Below are positions 26,816 through 37,089 of a stretch of DNA of 64,000 bases, piece by piece (within the stretch, counting starts at the first letter, position 1; every line of letters begins with the position of its first letter). This stretch comes from Synechococcus sp. PCC 7336 (lineage in GTDB: Bacteria > Cyanobacteriota > Cyanobacteriia > Thermostichales > PCC-7336). The translations under genes and the position numbers were made by a program. Location: positions 1,287,268-1,351,267 of the forward strand of contig NZ_CM001776.1 of assembly GCF_000332275.1 (NCBI RefSeq). The letters run 5' to 3'. The notes beneath the pieces were generated by a model. The model saw nothing but the letters and a program-made list of their open reading frames with translations. It searched no databases and was not told where the DNA came from.

Positions 26816-27463
26816 ATGTTGCCAACGATTTCTGAAGGTACCCTCGATCTCGAGCCGGGAACTGAAGTGCTTTTGCGCCAACAAACTTGGGAAGATTACG
26901 AGACGCTATTAGAGCGGCGGCAGGATAATGCGGCCTTAAAAATTACGTTTGATGCCGCCACCCGAGAAATTCGAATAATGGCTCCTTTACCCGGCCACGG
27001 CCATCGGTCCGCTGCTTTGATGAACTTCGTTCAAGCCATGTTGATTGCTCGGAAAAAAGATTGGTCCGTTTATCATCCGACTACCCTCAAGCGCTTTCGC
27101 CAGAAGGGAGTAGAGCCCGACACTTGCTTGTATATTCAAAATGCGCAAGCAGTTCTGGGCAAGGATCGAATCGATTTAGAGATCGATCCTCCTCCTGATT
27201 TGGTTTTAGAAGTCGATCTCACCTCTCTCACTAAAATTGAAGATTACGAACCGATTGGCGTTCCAGAAGTCTGGATCTATCAATCTGCAGAGTTGAGCAT
27301 TTATCTGTTCGACGGACAGCACTATCAGTTATCGACAGAGAGCTCAGCATTTCCAGAAATTCCTGTGAAGCAGTTGATTCCTAAGTATGTCGAGCGGGGT
27401 TGGGCGGTTCCGTCGAGCGTGGCCCTAAAGGAATTTCAGGCCGAACTGCAGCGGTTGGGCTGA
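26816..27463 (+). CDS. Uma2-family (DUF820) putative nuclease
   Basis: A 215-residue member of the Uma2/DUF820 family, PD-(D/E)XK-fold putative endonucleases greatly expanded in cyanobacteria. The pattern is clear: LRQQTWEDYETLLERR, ALKITFDAATREIRIMAPLP, GHGHRSAALMNFVQAMLI, then GVEPDTCLYIQNA and PPPDLVLEVDLTSLTKIEDY, with D and E-x-D in the expected active-site places, and VPEVWIYQSAELSIYLFDG. The ATG at 26816 is chosen over the GTG at 26753. It is convergent with zwf. The biological role of the family is not known. Confidence 0.85.
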   Translation: MLPTISEGTLDLEPGTEVLLRQQTWEDYETLLERRQDNAALKITFDAATREIRIMAPLPGHGHRSAALMNFVQAMLIARKKDWSVYHPTTLKRFRQKGVEPDTCLYIQNAQAVLGKDRIDLEIDPPPDLVLEVDLTSLTKIEDYEPIGVPEVWIYQSAELSIYLFDGQHYQLSTESSAFPEIPVKQLIPKYVERGWAVPSSVALKEFQAELQRLG

Positions 27464-27561
27464 AATCGCGATCGCTCTTGGCTCGAGCTTGGGGGCGATC
27501 GCAGGCATTGTCGTCTCAGTATCGAAGGCCGAACGATAGCTGAATCGGTCTGACCGGAACG

Positions 27562-27592
27562 GGGGGACTCGAACTGCTCCCGAGTCTCCCCC
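27562..27592 (-). terminator. hairpin just after zwf
   Basis: GGGGGACTCG pairs with CGAGTCTCCCCC (one bulged T) around a 9-nt loop, eight bases past the zwf stop and between two convergent genes. It lacks a T-run, so it may terminate weakly or stabilise the 3' end. Confidence 0.45.
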
Positions 27593-27599
27593 AGCGCAC

Positions 27600-29132
27600 C
27601 TACAACCGCCGCCAGCGCCGACCTTCTTTCGTCAATAACTCTTCCGCCGCCGCCGGTCCCCACGTACCGGCTTCGTACTGGCTGACGCGGTGGCTGGCAT
27701 CGGGATCTTCCCAATCGGTCAGCAAGGGCGTGACCACCCGCCAAGCCGCTTCCACTTCATCGGAGCGCATGAAGAGGGTTTGATCCCCCAACATACTGTC
27801 CAACAAGAGGCGATCGTAGGCATCTGCCGTCTTGGTGCCGAAGGCAGTACCGTATTGAAAATCCATATCCACCGATCGCGTCAAAATATCGGGACCGGGC
27901 ATCTTGGCCTCAAACCGCAGCGAAATCCCCTCATCCGGCTGAATCCGCATCGTCAACACGTTGGGACTCAACTGTTGGGCAGCAGACTCGAACAGCAACA
28001 AGGGCACTTGCCGGAAGAAGATCGCGATCTCGGATACCTTCTTCGGCAAACGCTTGCCCGTCCGCAGGTAAAACGGTACCCCCTGCCAGCGCCAGTTGTC
28101 GCACATCAACTTCACCGCCACAAAGGTCGGCGTCGCCGACTCGGGATTGACATCCGGCTCTTCCAAATAACCGGGGATTTGCCGGCCCGACATCCAGCCA
28201 GACGAATACTGGCCCCGCACGGCACAGGCAGCAATGTTGCGCGGATTGGCCACGCGAGTCGCTTGCACCACCTTCACTTTTTCATTGCGCACGCCATCCC
28301 CACCGAGCGAAACGGGGGGTTCCATCGCCGCCAGCGCATAGATTTGCATGAGGTGGTTTTGCAACATGTCTCGCAGCGCACCCGAAGAGTCGTAATAGCC
28401 CGCGCGCTCTTCTACACCCACGGTTTCAGCCACGGTAATTTGGACGTGGTCGATGTAGTTGCGATTCCATAACGGCTCGAAAATCGCATTGGCAAACCGA
28501 AACACCATCATGTTTTGGACGGTTTCTTTGCCTAAATAGTGGTCGATGCGAAAGACCTGTTTTTCATCGCAGACGGCACTGACGATTTGGTTGAGTTCTT
28601 GGGCTGAAGGCAGATCGCGACCGAAGGGTTTTTCGATCACAATCCGGTTTTTGCTGACATCGGCAATCATGCCGGTATCAGCCAGTTGTTCTAGAGCACT
28701 GGGAAAGAGCTTGGGGGAGACGGACAGGTAGAAGACGCGATTGCCGCGAATGTTCTGTTCTCGATCGAGTCGATCCAGTAATTCATTCAGGCGCAGGTAG
28801 CTCTCTCGCTCTTGGATATTGAGCGGCGAGTAGAACAGGCGGCTGGCAAAGTCGCCCCATACCCCCGGACGCCCGACATCGTTGGGGGCAAATTCCTCCA
28901 CCGCCGCGTGCATCTTCTCTCGATAGATCTCGTGGGTCCATTCCCGACGGGCCACCCCCACGAGGGCAAATTGGGCGGGCAGGCGGCGGGCTTGAAACTG
29001 GCGGTAAATGGCGGGGATGAGTTTGCGGGCTGCCAGATCCCCCGACGCGCCGAACAGCACGAACAGAAGGGGGGCTGGGACGCGTTCTTGGGTCAGACCG
29101 ATACGAAGGGGGTTGGGGGCTAGGGCGACCAT
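27600..29132 (-). CDS. zwf: glucose-6-phosphate dehydrogenase
   Basis: First enzyme of the oxidative pentose phosphate pathway (glucose-6-P + NADP+ to 6-phosphogluconolactone), the main route for dark glycogen catabolism in cyanobacteria. The 510 residues show the NADP motif [20 protein letters not shown] (27-46), the kinase-like EKPFGRDL (168-174) and the substrate/active-site block [13 protein letters not shown] (195-207). The start at MVALAPNP is chosen because the 57 codons upstream look like leader. It follows fbp on the same strand, as in the usual cyanobacterial fbp-zwf-opcA order, but opcA, encoding its redox activator, is not downstream. Confidence 0.95.
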   Translation of the reverse strand: MVALAPNPLRIGLTQERVPAPLLFVLFGASGDLAARKLIPAIYRQFQARRLPAQFALVGVARREWTHEIYREKMHAAVEEFAPNDVGRPGVWGDFASRLFYSPLNIQERESYLRLNELLDRLDREQNIRGNRVFYLSVSPKLFPSALEQLADTGMIADVSKNRIVIEKPFGRDLPSAQELNQIVSAVCDEKQVFRIDHYLGKETVQNMMVFRFANAIFEPLWNRNYIDHVQITVAETVGVEERAGYYDSSGALRDMLQNHLMQIYALAAMEPPVSLGGDGVRNEKVKVVQATRVANPRNIAACAVRGQYSSGWMSGRQIPGYLEEPDVNPESATPTFVAVKLMCDNWRWQGVPFYLRTGKRLPKKVSEIAIFFRQVPLLLFESAAQQLSPNVLTMRIQPDEGISLRFEAKMPGPDILTRSVDMDFQYGTAFGTKTADAYDRLLLDSMLGDQTLFMRSDEVEAAWRVVTPLLTDWEDPDASHRVSQYEAGTWGPAAAEELLTKEGRRWRRL

Positions 29133-29229
29133 ACTCAAACCTGGGGGATTAAAGTCTCGATGGGGTGTTGATGATGGGGAGCGACGAGAGTGAAAGGGGG
29201 AATGGCTTAGAGATCGTATCCCCTTCGGG

Positions 29230-30288
29230 TCAGCAGGAGGGGCCAGTGGTGGCGTGCTGGCGCAGGATATTCTCCACTTCGGCAACATTGTCGGCACTGC
29301 CAATCACCAGCGGCACCCGTTGGTGCAAGGCGGTGGGATGAATGTCGAGAATGCGATCGCCCGCTGTGGTCGCGGCGCGCCCTCCCCCCTGTTCGAGTAA
29401 AAAGGCCAGAGGTGACGCCTCGTACAGTAGCCGCAGCTTGCCATCGGGCTGCTCTAACGTGCCGGGATAGAGATAGACGCCGCCGTACATCAAAATGCGG
29501 TGTACGTCAGCCACCAGCGCGCCACTATAGCGAGCCGTGTAGCCTTCAGTGCGATGGACGTAGCGGACGAACTCCTGCACCGCTCCGGCCCACTGGCAGT
29601 AATAGCCCTCATTGAGGCTGTAGGTGGTCCCTCGGGAGGGCGTTTGAATGTTGTCTTTCCACAGCACGAACTCCCCCAAACTGGGGTCGAGGATAAAGGC
29701 ATGTACCCCTTTCCCCATGGAATAGACCAACTGGGTACTGGGGCCGTAGAGGATATAGCCTGCCGCCAACTGTTTGTGTCCGGGCTGCAGTAAATCCTCG
29801 TAATTGCCTTCGTCGATACCTTCAGCCCGAATGATAGAGAAGATGGAGCCAATGGAGAGGTCGGCGTCGATATTGGAGGAACCGTCAATGGGGTCGAACA
29901 AGATGGCATAGCGACCCAACGAGCAATTGTCGGGCAGGTGGGCGGGTTCGTCCATTTCTTCAGACACCAACCGGCATACCAGTCCACTTTGCTCGATCGC
30001 CCGAATGAATACGGTATTGGCGTATTCATCCATCATCTTGACTTCTTCTCCCTGTACGTTCACCGTACCGGTGACGCCGAGGGCATTCTCCACCAAGCCC
30101 GCTTTGCTCAGGTGGTGGGCGATCATCTTGCCTGCCAAGCTGATGCGGGACATGAGGGCGCTGAAATCTTGGGCCTCGGCAGAATAGTCGCCAAATTCTT
30201 GCAGGATGTATCGGGAGAGGGTCATAAACCCCCGTTGGATATCGCGATTGGAGGCATCGCTTAAGGAGGATGGGGCGGTCGCAACCAT
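29230..30288 (-). CDS. fbp: fructose-1,6-bisphosphatase, class I
   Basis: Hydrolyses fructose-1,6-bisphosphate in gluconeogenesis and the Calvin cycle. The 352-residue protein has the metal/phosphate motif [20 protein letters not shown] (from 131), the N-terminal [10 protein letters not shown] region, and the sugar-binding [21 protein letters not shown] and [16 protein letters not shown]. The start MVATAPSSL lies within a normal class I N-terminus. It lies 97 bp upstream of zwf and is probably co-transcribed with it. Confidence 0.95.
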   Translation of the reverse strand: MVATAPSSLSDASNRDIQRGFMTLSRYILQEFGDYSAEAQDFSALMSRISLAGKMIAHHLSKAGLVENALGVTGTVNVQGEEVKMMDEYANTVFIRAIEQSGLVCRLVSEEMDEPAHLPDNCSLGRYAILFDPIDGSSNIDADLSIGSIFSIIRAEGIDEGNYEDLLQPGHKQLAAGYILYGPSTQLVYSMGKGVHAFILDPSLGEFVLWKDNIQTPSRGTTYSLNEGYYCQWAGAVQEFVRYVHRTEGYTARYSGALVADVHRILMYGGVYLYPGTLEQPDGKLRLLYEASPLAFLLEQGGGRAATTAGDRILDIHPTALHQRVPLVIGSADNVAEVENILRQHATTGPSC

Positions 30289-30570
30289 AGTGTCTGGCCT
30301 AATCTGGGGCGTGGGGAGGAATGCCGTCGCGAAGGAGGCTGGCCTCTATCGCCTATGGTAGGTAGGTGAATTCAAAACGACCTTAAAACCCAGAGAGTTT
30401 ACAGAATTGTTTTAGGTTCCCTCAAGAAATTTCAATCAGCGCAAGTGAGGGGCGATCGCCAGCTCGATCCAACGAATGGGAAAGGCATCTAGAGAAATGG
30501 CCCGCGCCAGTTCTACCGGTCGCGCTTGGCTCTGGCCGCGACTGCTACTGCGTAAAACGCGCTCACAGCT

Positions 30571-30948
30571 TCAGCCACTGCTTAACACCACCTCAATGGC
30601 CAAGTCGGGAAACTCGCTCGCAGGATCGAGGCAATAACATTCATCTGGCTCCAACCCCCTGGCCAGTGCTTCGCTTCGATAGTTTCTAGAGCCAAAACCC
30701 TGCAGTGGGATGTGATTGGCAAAGGCATAGATTTCGAGCAAGCGGGCAATGACTTTCTTCAACGCTTCGTGTAGCGATGAGGTTGTCATCATCTCTAGAG
30801 TTCCTTCCAGATAGGAGAGCCGTATGCCAGGTCTTTCCTCGAACGTGGCATCCAACACCAAATACTCTTGCCAGCTAACCCCATGCAAAAGGATTTGCTG
30901 CTCTGGCTGGGAAATGATGGGAGAAAGTGTTTCAGAGGTCGTAGTCAT
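30571..30948 (-). CDS. C-terminally truncated Uma2-family protein
   Basis: The first two thirds of an Uma2 protein: LHGVSWQEYLVLDATFEERP, IRLSYLEGTLEMMTTSSLHE, then the lost-half boundary LEPDECYCLDPASEFPDLAI and EVVLSSG followed by a TGA. Complete relatives continue with a conserved EVW segment that is absent here. The frame stays open for about 45 codons beyond the TGA (to about 30436), so a single nonsense change plus an internal deletion may have shortened it. The ATG at 30948 is chosen; 31011 is also possible. Probably non-functional. Confidence 0.6.
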   Translation of the reverse strand: MTTTSETLSPIISQPEQQILLHGVSWQEYLVLDATFEERPGIRLSYLEGTLEMMTTSSLHEALKKVIARLLEIYAFANHIPLQGFGSRNYRSEALARGLEPDECYCLDPASEFPDLAIEVVLSSG

Positions 30949-31102
30949 GGGCAGATCGTCATCGCAAGTCCCGTTGGTCGCCGAGCTTCCATCAAGCAGG
31001 ACTGAGGCCACCGCTCTTTAGCATATCCTTAAGGCCAGATTCCAGTATTCCGCTGAGGCGATCGCGATCGCCTCAGCGAGATATTTGACCACGCCGCAGA
31101 CC

Positions 31103-31363
31103 TTAATGGGCCAAGGCTAGTCGTCGATTGAGATGACTCATTTCGCGGCTCGCTCGCGACACTGGGTCCATGCCGGGGGTCCAATCCAGCAACTCGGGAA
31201 TGTCGCAGCTCAGTGCCTGCGACTCTTTCGCTAAAATTAACAGTGTCGCCGCATCGCGCCCCGCAGCAGCAGTCTGAATTCGCAAACACTCGCACAGATA
31301 GAGACGATGTGTTTCGAATTCAAAAGTGGTGCGATCCGCCTGACTCGCATAATAAGTTTGCAT
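31103..31363 (-). CDS. small hypothetical protein, 86 residues
   Basis: Unrecognised. It is a compact, mostly helical protein (LYLCECLRIQTAAAGRDAATLLI) with an Arg-rich C-terminal third and no signal peptide. It has a reasonable cyanobacterial codon usage and lies alone between the truncated Uma2 gene and the divergent M1 peptidase gene. Overlapping frames on both strands are less protein-like. I hold it at even odds. Confidence 0.45.
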   Translation of the reverse strand: MQTYYASQADRTTFEFETHRLYLCECLRIQTAAAGRDAATLLILAKESQALSCDIPELLDWTPGMDPVSRASREMSHLNRRLALAH

Positions 31364-31562
31364 GTTCTTGCACCGAATTCCTTTACCCCCATATTAAGTT
31401 GCGATCCCCTGACATTTAGACAGGTGTCGCGATTATTAACACAACGATCGCTCTCCATCAAGGTTAATTTCATCCGCTTCTGCTGCTGCACTCGGCAAAT
31501 CGGCGAGTTACGCTAGCGATCGCCCCTTTTCAGCCCACTCGATCCCCCTCGGAGCCGTTGCC

Positions 31563-34154
31563 ATGTCCCTCCTCAACCGCCTGCACGCCCTCAGCAGCTT
31601 TGGCTTTGACGAAGACAGCAAAGATGGCAAGCCCAAACCCAAACCTTTTGCCCGACCGGGTTCCAGCCCCCACTACACCCCCGATCGCCCCGGTCGGGTG
31701 GAACACATTCGCCTCGATTTAGATATCCGGCTCGATGCGCGCGAAATCGAAGGCACCTGCAGCATTCAGCTCAACCCGATTCGGGACGGGATTCGTTCCC
31801 TCAAGCTGGATGCGGTCGATCTCGAAATTCAATCTGTCCGCTGCCATCACGCCGATCTGAGCTTCAGCTACGACGGCAAGGAACTGGAGATTCAGTTAGC
31901 GGAGCCTACCCGTAGGGGCGAACGGCTAGAACTGGCGATCGCCTACGCCGCCCGCCAACCCCAACGGGGCATCTACTTCATTCATCCCAGTGAGGACTAT
32001 CCCGATAAGCCGGTGCAGGTGTGGACCCAAGGGGAGGATGAAGACTCGCGCTATTGGTTCCCCTGCTTCGACTATCCGGGCCAATTGGCGACCACCGAAA
32101 TTCTCGCCACTGTGCCCGACCCCTATATGGCAGTCAGCAACGGGGAGTTGGTGGCGGTGACTGAATCGGGGGCGGAGAAAAAGACTTATCACTGGAGTCA
32201 GGCGGAGGTTCATCCCTCCTATCTGGTGGCTTTGGCGATCGGCGATTTTGCCGAACTGCAGGACGAGTGGAAGGGCAAGCCCATTACCTACTACGTCGAG
32301 AAGGGTCGCGAAGAGCAAGCCCGCATCACGATGGGCAAAACCCCCGAGATGGTGGAGTTTTTCTCGACCGCGTTCGGCTATCCCTATGCCTATCCCAAAT
32401 ACGCTCAGGTGTGTGTGGATGATTTCATTTTTGGCGGCATGGAAAATACCTCTGTGACACTGCTGACCGATCGCTGTTTGTTGGACGAGCGGGCGGCGAT
32501 CGACAATACCCGCGCCGAAACGCTAGTGGCCCACGAACTCGCCCACCAGTGGTTTGGCGATCTGATTGTGATTAAGCATTGGTCTCATGCCTGGATTAAG
32601 GAGGGCATGGCCACCTATTCTGAAACGCTGTGGTTGAACCATGCTTACGATAAAGAGCGGGCAGATTACAACCGCTACGGCGACCAAAAGAGCTATTTGA
32701 GCGAAGATTCCAGTCGCTATCGCCGTCCGATGGTGACGAATGTATATAAGGAGGCGATCGAACTCTACGATCGCCACATCTACGAGAAAGGCGCTTGCGT
32801 CTACCACATGCTGCGCCATCGCCTCGGTGACGATCTGTTCAGTCAATCGATTCAATCTCTCATCACCGACCATGCCCACAGCACGGTCGATACTGCCGAT
32901 CTCGTGCGGGCGGTGGATAAGGCCACTGGGATTAACATCCAACCCCTGCTGGATCTGTATGTCTTTCGAGGGGGCCATCCCGATTACAAGGTCGGCTATA
33001 GCTGGGATGACGATGCCAAGTTGGCCAAGGTCACGGTTACTCAAACCCAAGATAAAGAGTCTCTTTTCGATCTCAAAATTCCGATCGCCTTTGGCTACGA
33101 CGACGGCAAGACCCTGAAGGATTTCACGGTCAAAGTCTGCGAAGCCGAACAGAGCTTTTTCTTCCCCCTGCCCGAGAAACCGCAATTTATCAGCTTCGAT
33201 CGCGGCAATCACCACCTCAAAACGGTCGAACTCACCTACGCTCTGCCGGAGTTGAAGGCTCAGTTGCTGTATGCGTCTGATGTAATGGCGCGCATTTATG
33301 CGGCCAAGGCGATCGCCAAAAAAGGCAATCTCGAAGCGCTCAAAGCTTTACAAGAATCCCTCAAAGCCGAGGCATTCTGGGGGGTGCGCGTGGAGGTGTG
33401 CGAAGCGTTGGCCGATATCTCCCTCGACCAGGTCTTCGATGTCTTGGCTTCTGCGCTTGAGGATGGCGATGCCCACGTGCGCCGAGCGGCGATCGCCGGT
33501 CTGACGAAGTTCAAAACCCGCAAAACTTTTGACCTGCTACTGCAACGGCTGAAAGACGGGGACGAGAGCTATTACTTTGAGGGGGCTGTCGCTCGGGCGA
33601 TCGGGGTGATTGCCGGTAAGACGGTGGATAGCGATGTGAGGGAGGAAGAGGCGATCGCGGCTCTCAAGTCGGTGTTGGAGGAGAAGGCAGGTTGGAATGA
33701 GGTGGTGCGATCGGGGGCGATCGGCGGTCTGTCTCAAATGAAGGAGTCGGCAGCGGCTCTCGATCTATTGCTCAAATACACCGAAAGTGGCGTGTCTCAA
33801 CCGTTGCGCTTGGCCTCTATCCGCGCTCTGGGCTCTTATGCTTCTGAGAAGGAGAACTCCAAAGTGCTCGAACGCTTGCGCGAGCTCTCTCGCGAAACGT
33901 TTTTCTTGACTGAAGTGGCGACTGTGAATGCGTTAGGTCAGTTGAATACGACTAAGGCGATTCCAGTTCTTCAGAGTTTGGAGAGTAGCGATGGACGGGT
34001 TGAGCGGATGGTTGGAGAGGCGATCGAGAAGGTGCAGAAGAATGCTGGGTCTGACAGCGCGGTGAAGGAGCTGCGAGATGAGTTGGAGCAACTTAAGAAA
34101 ACCAACCGTGATTTAGTCAGCAGGCTGGAAAAGCTAGAAACCAAGTCACCCTAA
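31563..34154 (+). CDS. M1-family aminopeptidase with HEAT-repeat C-terminus
   Basis: An 863-residue zinc aminopeptidase. The exopeptidase motif GGMENTSVT and the zinc motif HELAH (residues 324-328) with E347 exactly 18 residues further on (HEXXH-X18-E) are intact. The N-terminal beta saddle begins at about residue 45 (VEHIRLDLDIRLDAREIEGT). After the catalytic region, residues about 540-830 are HEAT/PBS-lyase-like repeats (IYAAKAIAKKGNLEALKALQ and others), followed by a short coiled coil (ELRDELEQLKKTNRDLVSRL). No signal peptide: cytoplasmic. It should remove N-terminal residues from peptides. Single gene. Confidence 0.92.
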   Translation: MSLLNRLHALSSFGFDEDSKDGKPKPKPFARPGSSPHYTPDRPGRVEHIRLDLDIRLDAREIEGTCSIQLNPIRDGIRSLKLDAVDLEIQSVRCHHADLSFSYDGKELEIQLAEPTRRGERLELAIAYAARQPQRGIYFIHPSEDYPDKPVQVWTQGEDEDSRYWFPCFDYPGQLATTEILATVPDPYMAVSNGELVAVTESGAEKKTYHWSQAEVHPSYLVALAIGDFAELQDEWKGKPITYYVEKGREEQARITMGKTPEMVEFFSTAFGYPYAYPKYAQVCVDDFIFGGMENTSVTLLTDRCLLDERAAIDNTRAETLVAHELAHQWFGDLIVIKHWSHAWIKEGMATYSETLWLNHAYDKERADYNRYGDQKSYLSEDSSRYRRPMVTNVYKEAIELYDRHIYEKGACVYHMLRHRLGDDLFSQSIQSLITDHAHSTVDTADLVRAVDKATGINIQPLLDLYVFRGGHPDYKVGYSWDDDAKLAKVTVTQTQDKESLFDLKIPIAFGYDDGKTLKDFTVKVCEAEQSFFFPLPEKPQFISFDRGNHHLKTVELTYALPELKAQLLYASDVMARIYAAKAIAKKGNLEALKALQESLKAEAFWGVRVEVCEALADISLDQVFDVLASALEDGDAHVRRAAIAGLTKFKTRKTFDLLLQRLKDGDESYYFEGAVARAIGVIAGKTVDSDVREEEAIAALKSVLEEKAGWNEVVRSGAIGGLSQMKESAAALDLLLKYTESGVSQPLRLASIRALGSYASEKENSKVLERLRELSRETFFLTEVATVNALGQLNTTKAIPVLQSLESSDGRVERMVGEAIEKVQKNAGSDSAVKELRDELEQLKKTNRDLVSRLEKLETKSP

Positions 34155-34249
34155 CCAACTCTCCATTAAGATAATTTATTCAGATCTGAGTTCAAGTGCT
34201 GAGCTTTACTTAACGTGAGTTCGATAACAGGCTGCTCCCGATTCCCCAA

Positions 34250-34337
34250 CCCCTTCCCTCAATGTTTGGGGAAGGGGAACTTGATGATAAATAGAGATTT
34301 TTGGCTGTTGCTACCCTCTCCCAATATTAGGAGAGGG
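34250..34337. repeat. pair of C-rich/G-rich REP-like hairpins
   Basis: Two separate palindromes lie in the 225-bp spacer after the M1 gene: CCCCTTCCC (34250-34258) with GGGAAGGGG (34269-34277), and CCCTCTCC (34314-34321) with GGAGAGGG (34330-34337) around AATATTA. Such ACCCTCTCCC-type palindromes are common REP or MITE-like elements in cyanobacteria and may also end transcription. Confidence 0.65.
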
Positions 34338-34379
34338 CTGGGCATGAGAGCAGTTCGATATCGTCGAATTCACCTGTCC

Positions 34380-35129
34380 CTAAGCCGTCATGATTCGATC
34401 TGCACTTCCATCTGAAGGAAATAAAGTAGCAAAATTACGTTCACGCCAAGCCATAAATTCCTCAAGTGTGCCATTGCTGCCAAAGAGATTTCCAGGACAT
34501 AGTGTAGCTTGAGGTGTCCACTTATGTGCAGTCACAGCCGTATAAGGCAAGTCATATTTTGCTAGCAAATACGAAACCAATTTAATGGATGCAGCCTCTT
34601 GTTCTTCAGTAAATCTTTCTCCTACTCCTGCCGTATGCTCAATTCCGATTGAGCGCGAATTCACCGATGGTGCGTGCCAAGCTTTTTTGTCTTCTGGGAC
34701 AATCTCGTATATAGTTCCATTTTTGAATACAAGATAGTGGGAGCTAGCTTCGCGATCGCCATCTGTCAAGGTGAAGAGGCCAGAAGCATCATTGTTAGAT
34801 GCTGTGTAGTGTAAAACAATTGTGTCGATATCAACACCAGTCCGTCTATTACTCTGTTTTCGTGTTCGCTTTATTTGGGTGGGAGGTTTAGAAAAGAAGT
34901 CAGAACCAGTACCAGGATGATCTTCAGCTAAAAGTTCGGGTTCATCAGTACGACCTAGATCCCGAACCAACGTGCCTAGAGAATCTATTCTTCTAAACCA
35001 GTCTTGTAGATCGACAACAATCAGCTTATCTTTGCCACTAGGATTTGTTGATTTAAAGTCAATTTTTGATATAAACTTATCCTCTTCCATAAGATACATA
35101 GATGTTCTGGTTTCGAGTATCCAAGACAT
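34380..35129 (-). CDS. N-acetylmuramoyl-L-alanine amidase (Amidase_2/PGRP type)
   Basis: A 249-residue protein with a C-terminal amidase_2 domain (about residues 100-240): IDTIVLHYTASNND (first zinc His), SSHYLVFKNGTIYEIVPEDK, AWHAPSVNSRSIGIEHTAG (second His) and TLCPGNLF, where Cys replaces the usual His/Asp-P-G ligand. It should cleave the amide bond between MurNAc and the stem peptide. The N-terminal 95 residues are unrecognised. There is no signal peptide, unusual for a wall amidase, so it may be delivered by lysis or a secretion system. AGGAG sits six bases before the ATG. AT-rich composition and two further genes upstream suggest one module. Confidence 0.8.
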   Translation of the reverse strand: MSWILETRTSMYLMEEDKFISKIDFKSTNPSGKDKLIVVDLQDWFRRIDSLGTLVRDLGRTDEPELLAEDHPGTGSDFFSKPPTQIKRTRKQSNRRTGVDIDTIVLHYTASNNDASGLFTLTDGDREASSHYLVFKNGTIYEIVPEDKKAWHAPSVNSRSIGIEHTAGVGERFTEEQEAASIKLVSYLLAKYDLPYTAVTAHKWTPQATLCPGNLFGSNGTLEEFMAWRERNFATLFPSDGSADRIMTA

Positions 35130-35253
35130 AGTATTACTCCTGAGAATTGTAGTCAAAGATTAGATGTATAGCTCTTTGATGAAATTTCTGTTACTAGCCA
35201 TAAAAGCACTGAATACTTCTATCATTTTTACAGAGTCTCATGACTGTTCGGAG

Positions 35254-37089
35254 TTATCTAGCATTTTCAGACTCAGATGCGGCGGCAGAAATTTCGCTAA
35301 TTACAGGACCTTCTCCAAGACCAAAATTAATTCCAAAGATTGAGACTAAATCACTATCTCCATTAAAGCTATCGTCGAATGTCTGACCATAACTGGCAAA
35401 CACTGAGTAAGTATCATTGATTCGATATTCAAGTACTCCGACTAAGCGATCGTCTCTTCGATCTCCAAATCTTGCAATATATTCAATCTGGAAATTGACA
35501 GGTCCTTGATTGGGAGTTATGAGAAAGCTTGCTCCTAGATCGACTAAATTTTCACCATTATCACCTATATCATCGAAAGTATAACGGCCAATGCCAAGAA
35601 ACGTGAAGTCATCCATAAGTCCAGTAGGTTGATAAGATGCTGTCAACCAAGCTGCAGCTTTAGCAAAATCTATTGAACTGATACTATCATCAATGAAATC
35701 AAAGGCTCCTGCAGAATCGAACCTAAGTTGAAATCCTTCTCGATTTAAATCAAGCTCTTCAATATCTGCCGCAAGCACCTTAAGCTTCGTAAGAATACTT
35801 TGAATTTCTTCCTCCATTTTCTGAATAGGCTGAGCTTCAATAGACAAGAGGAGATCGAAGGTTTCTAGCTGATCGCTAACTGTTAGCAAATCTGTCGAAC
35901 AATCAGATATCAAGCTGTCTAGTTGCCTCTTATTCTCTTGCAAATTTGTGAAGATAGCTCCTGTACAGTTTCGCTTGATGGAGTCTAGGAAGAAAATTTC
36001 ATTCTCATTGATTTCTTTAGAGTCTGCTGTTGAAATGATTTCGTTTACCAATTTGATTCGATTGATTACGGTCGAGCAAAGTTCTCGTTGAGAGACTATT
36101 GCATCTCCCGTAACTAATCTAGTTATACTTTGACTAGAACAATATTCTCTCTTATACCAGTCTAAAGAAGTTCTAAGATTAATAATTGTTGTTTTCCAAT
36201 TCTGAGAGACGCTCTGTCGATCTCTTTCAGTATTTATACTTGCATCATCACCTTCGGTATCTTCAGGATCTTCTTCCGCACGTTCAACTCCTATCTGGGC
36301 AAAACAAATTGTATTGACTCTTGTCGCTTCTGCTTCATCATTCAGAAGCTCATTCATAAGGTCCACGAACCTTGGATCATTTTCTGGAATGCCCAGTTTC
36401 TCACTTATAATCTTTCTTTGGCAACTATCTAGATGCGTTCGTAGCAAGGCTCTCAGTTGCCTTTGTAGTTGCGTTACCTCTTCAGCTTTTTCCCATAGTT
36501 CATTGTCAGGTTTTCCCGGATCTAGTAAAAAACTAATTCCAGTGGATAACCGGGTTGCATCAATCTCATTATCTCCATCCGTCAACATAACATCTGTGCT
36601 GCCTAGAGATATTGCAAAACTCTCTGGAATAAATTCACCAAAACCTGTTTTGCTGTAGTAATCTTCAAATGTCAGATTTGGACGGGGGAACCACCAGAAA
36701 GGAGAAATTTCCACTACAAAATTACTAGGAAAGCTGCCTTGTGCACTACTAACTGATTCCAATATAGTCACACCAAATGCTTGAGGTGTTGTTGGTTTAG
36801 ATATCTCTCTTTCAGAAATACCAAGAATATTTAATGCTGGAGTATTGCTCACTCTAAGGCGATCAATGCTTAGATTTTCTCCGTCTTCAAGAACTGTATT
36901 CATCAAATCTTGAGCGCGATTACTAACGACCCTTGCTTCAAGCTCAGGACTTTCTTGTCGTTTTTCTTCTTCAGAAGAGTCGATATCACCTGTCACTTGA
37001 GCGAAGGATAAATTGCTTATACTTAACAAGCCAAATAGACATAAAAAATAAGCAATTTTTGGTGATAGTCTAAGATCTTTAAGCCGCAT
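35254..37089 (-). CDS. large secreted coiled-coil protein, possible outer-membrane beta barrel
   Basis: A 611-residue protein I do not recognise. A Sec signal peptide ends near LSISNLSFAQ. The mature N-terminal part (to about 200) and the C-terminal part (about 450-600; alternating strands such as AAWLTASYQPTGLMDDFTFL, FQIEYIARFGDRRDDRLVGV, EYRINDTYSVFASYGQTFDD) look like outer-membrane beta strands. The central 200-440 is helical and rich in Gln, Glu and Cys, as in a coiled coil. The beta-barrel pattern is my inference. The gene is AT-rich compared with flanking genes. It lies between the amidase and a small beta protein, both on the same strand. Confidence 0.6.
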   Translation of the reverse strand: MRLKDLRLSPKIAYFLCLFGLLSISNLSFAQVTGDIDSSEEEKRQESPELEARVVSNRAQDLMNTVLEDGENLSIDRLRVSNTPALNILGISEREISKPTTPQAFGVTILESVSSAQGSFPSNFVVEISPFWWFPRPNLTFEDYYSKTGFGEFIPESFAISLGSTDVMLTDGDNEIDATRLSTGISFLLDPGKPDNELWEKAEEVTQLQRQLRALLRTHLDSCQRKIISEKLGIPENDPRFVDLMNELLNDEAEATRVNTICFAQIGVERAEEDPEDTEGDDASINTERDRQSVSQNWKTTIINLRTSLDWYKREYCSSQSITRLVTGDAIVSQRELCSTVINRIKLVNEIISTADSKEINENEIFFLDSIKRNCTGAIFTNLQENKRQLDSLISDCSTDLLTVSDQLETFDLLLSIEAQPIQKMEEEIQSILTKLKVLAADIEELDLNREGFQLRFDSAGAFDFIDDSISSIDFAKAAAWLTASYQPTGLMDDFTFLGIGRYTFDDIGDNGENLVDLGASFLITPNQGPVNFQIEYIARFGDRRDDRLVGVLEYRINDTYSVFASYGQTFDDSFNGDSDLVSIFGINFGLGEGPVISEISAAASESENAR

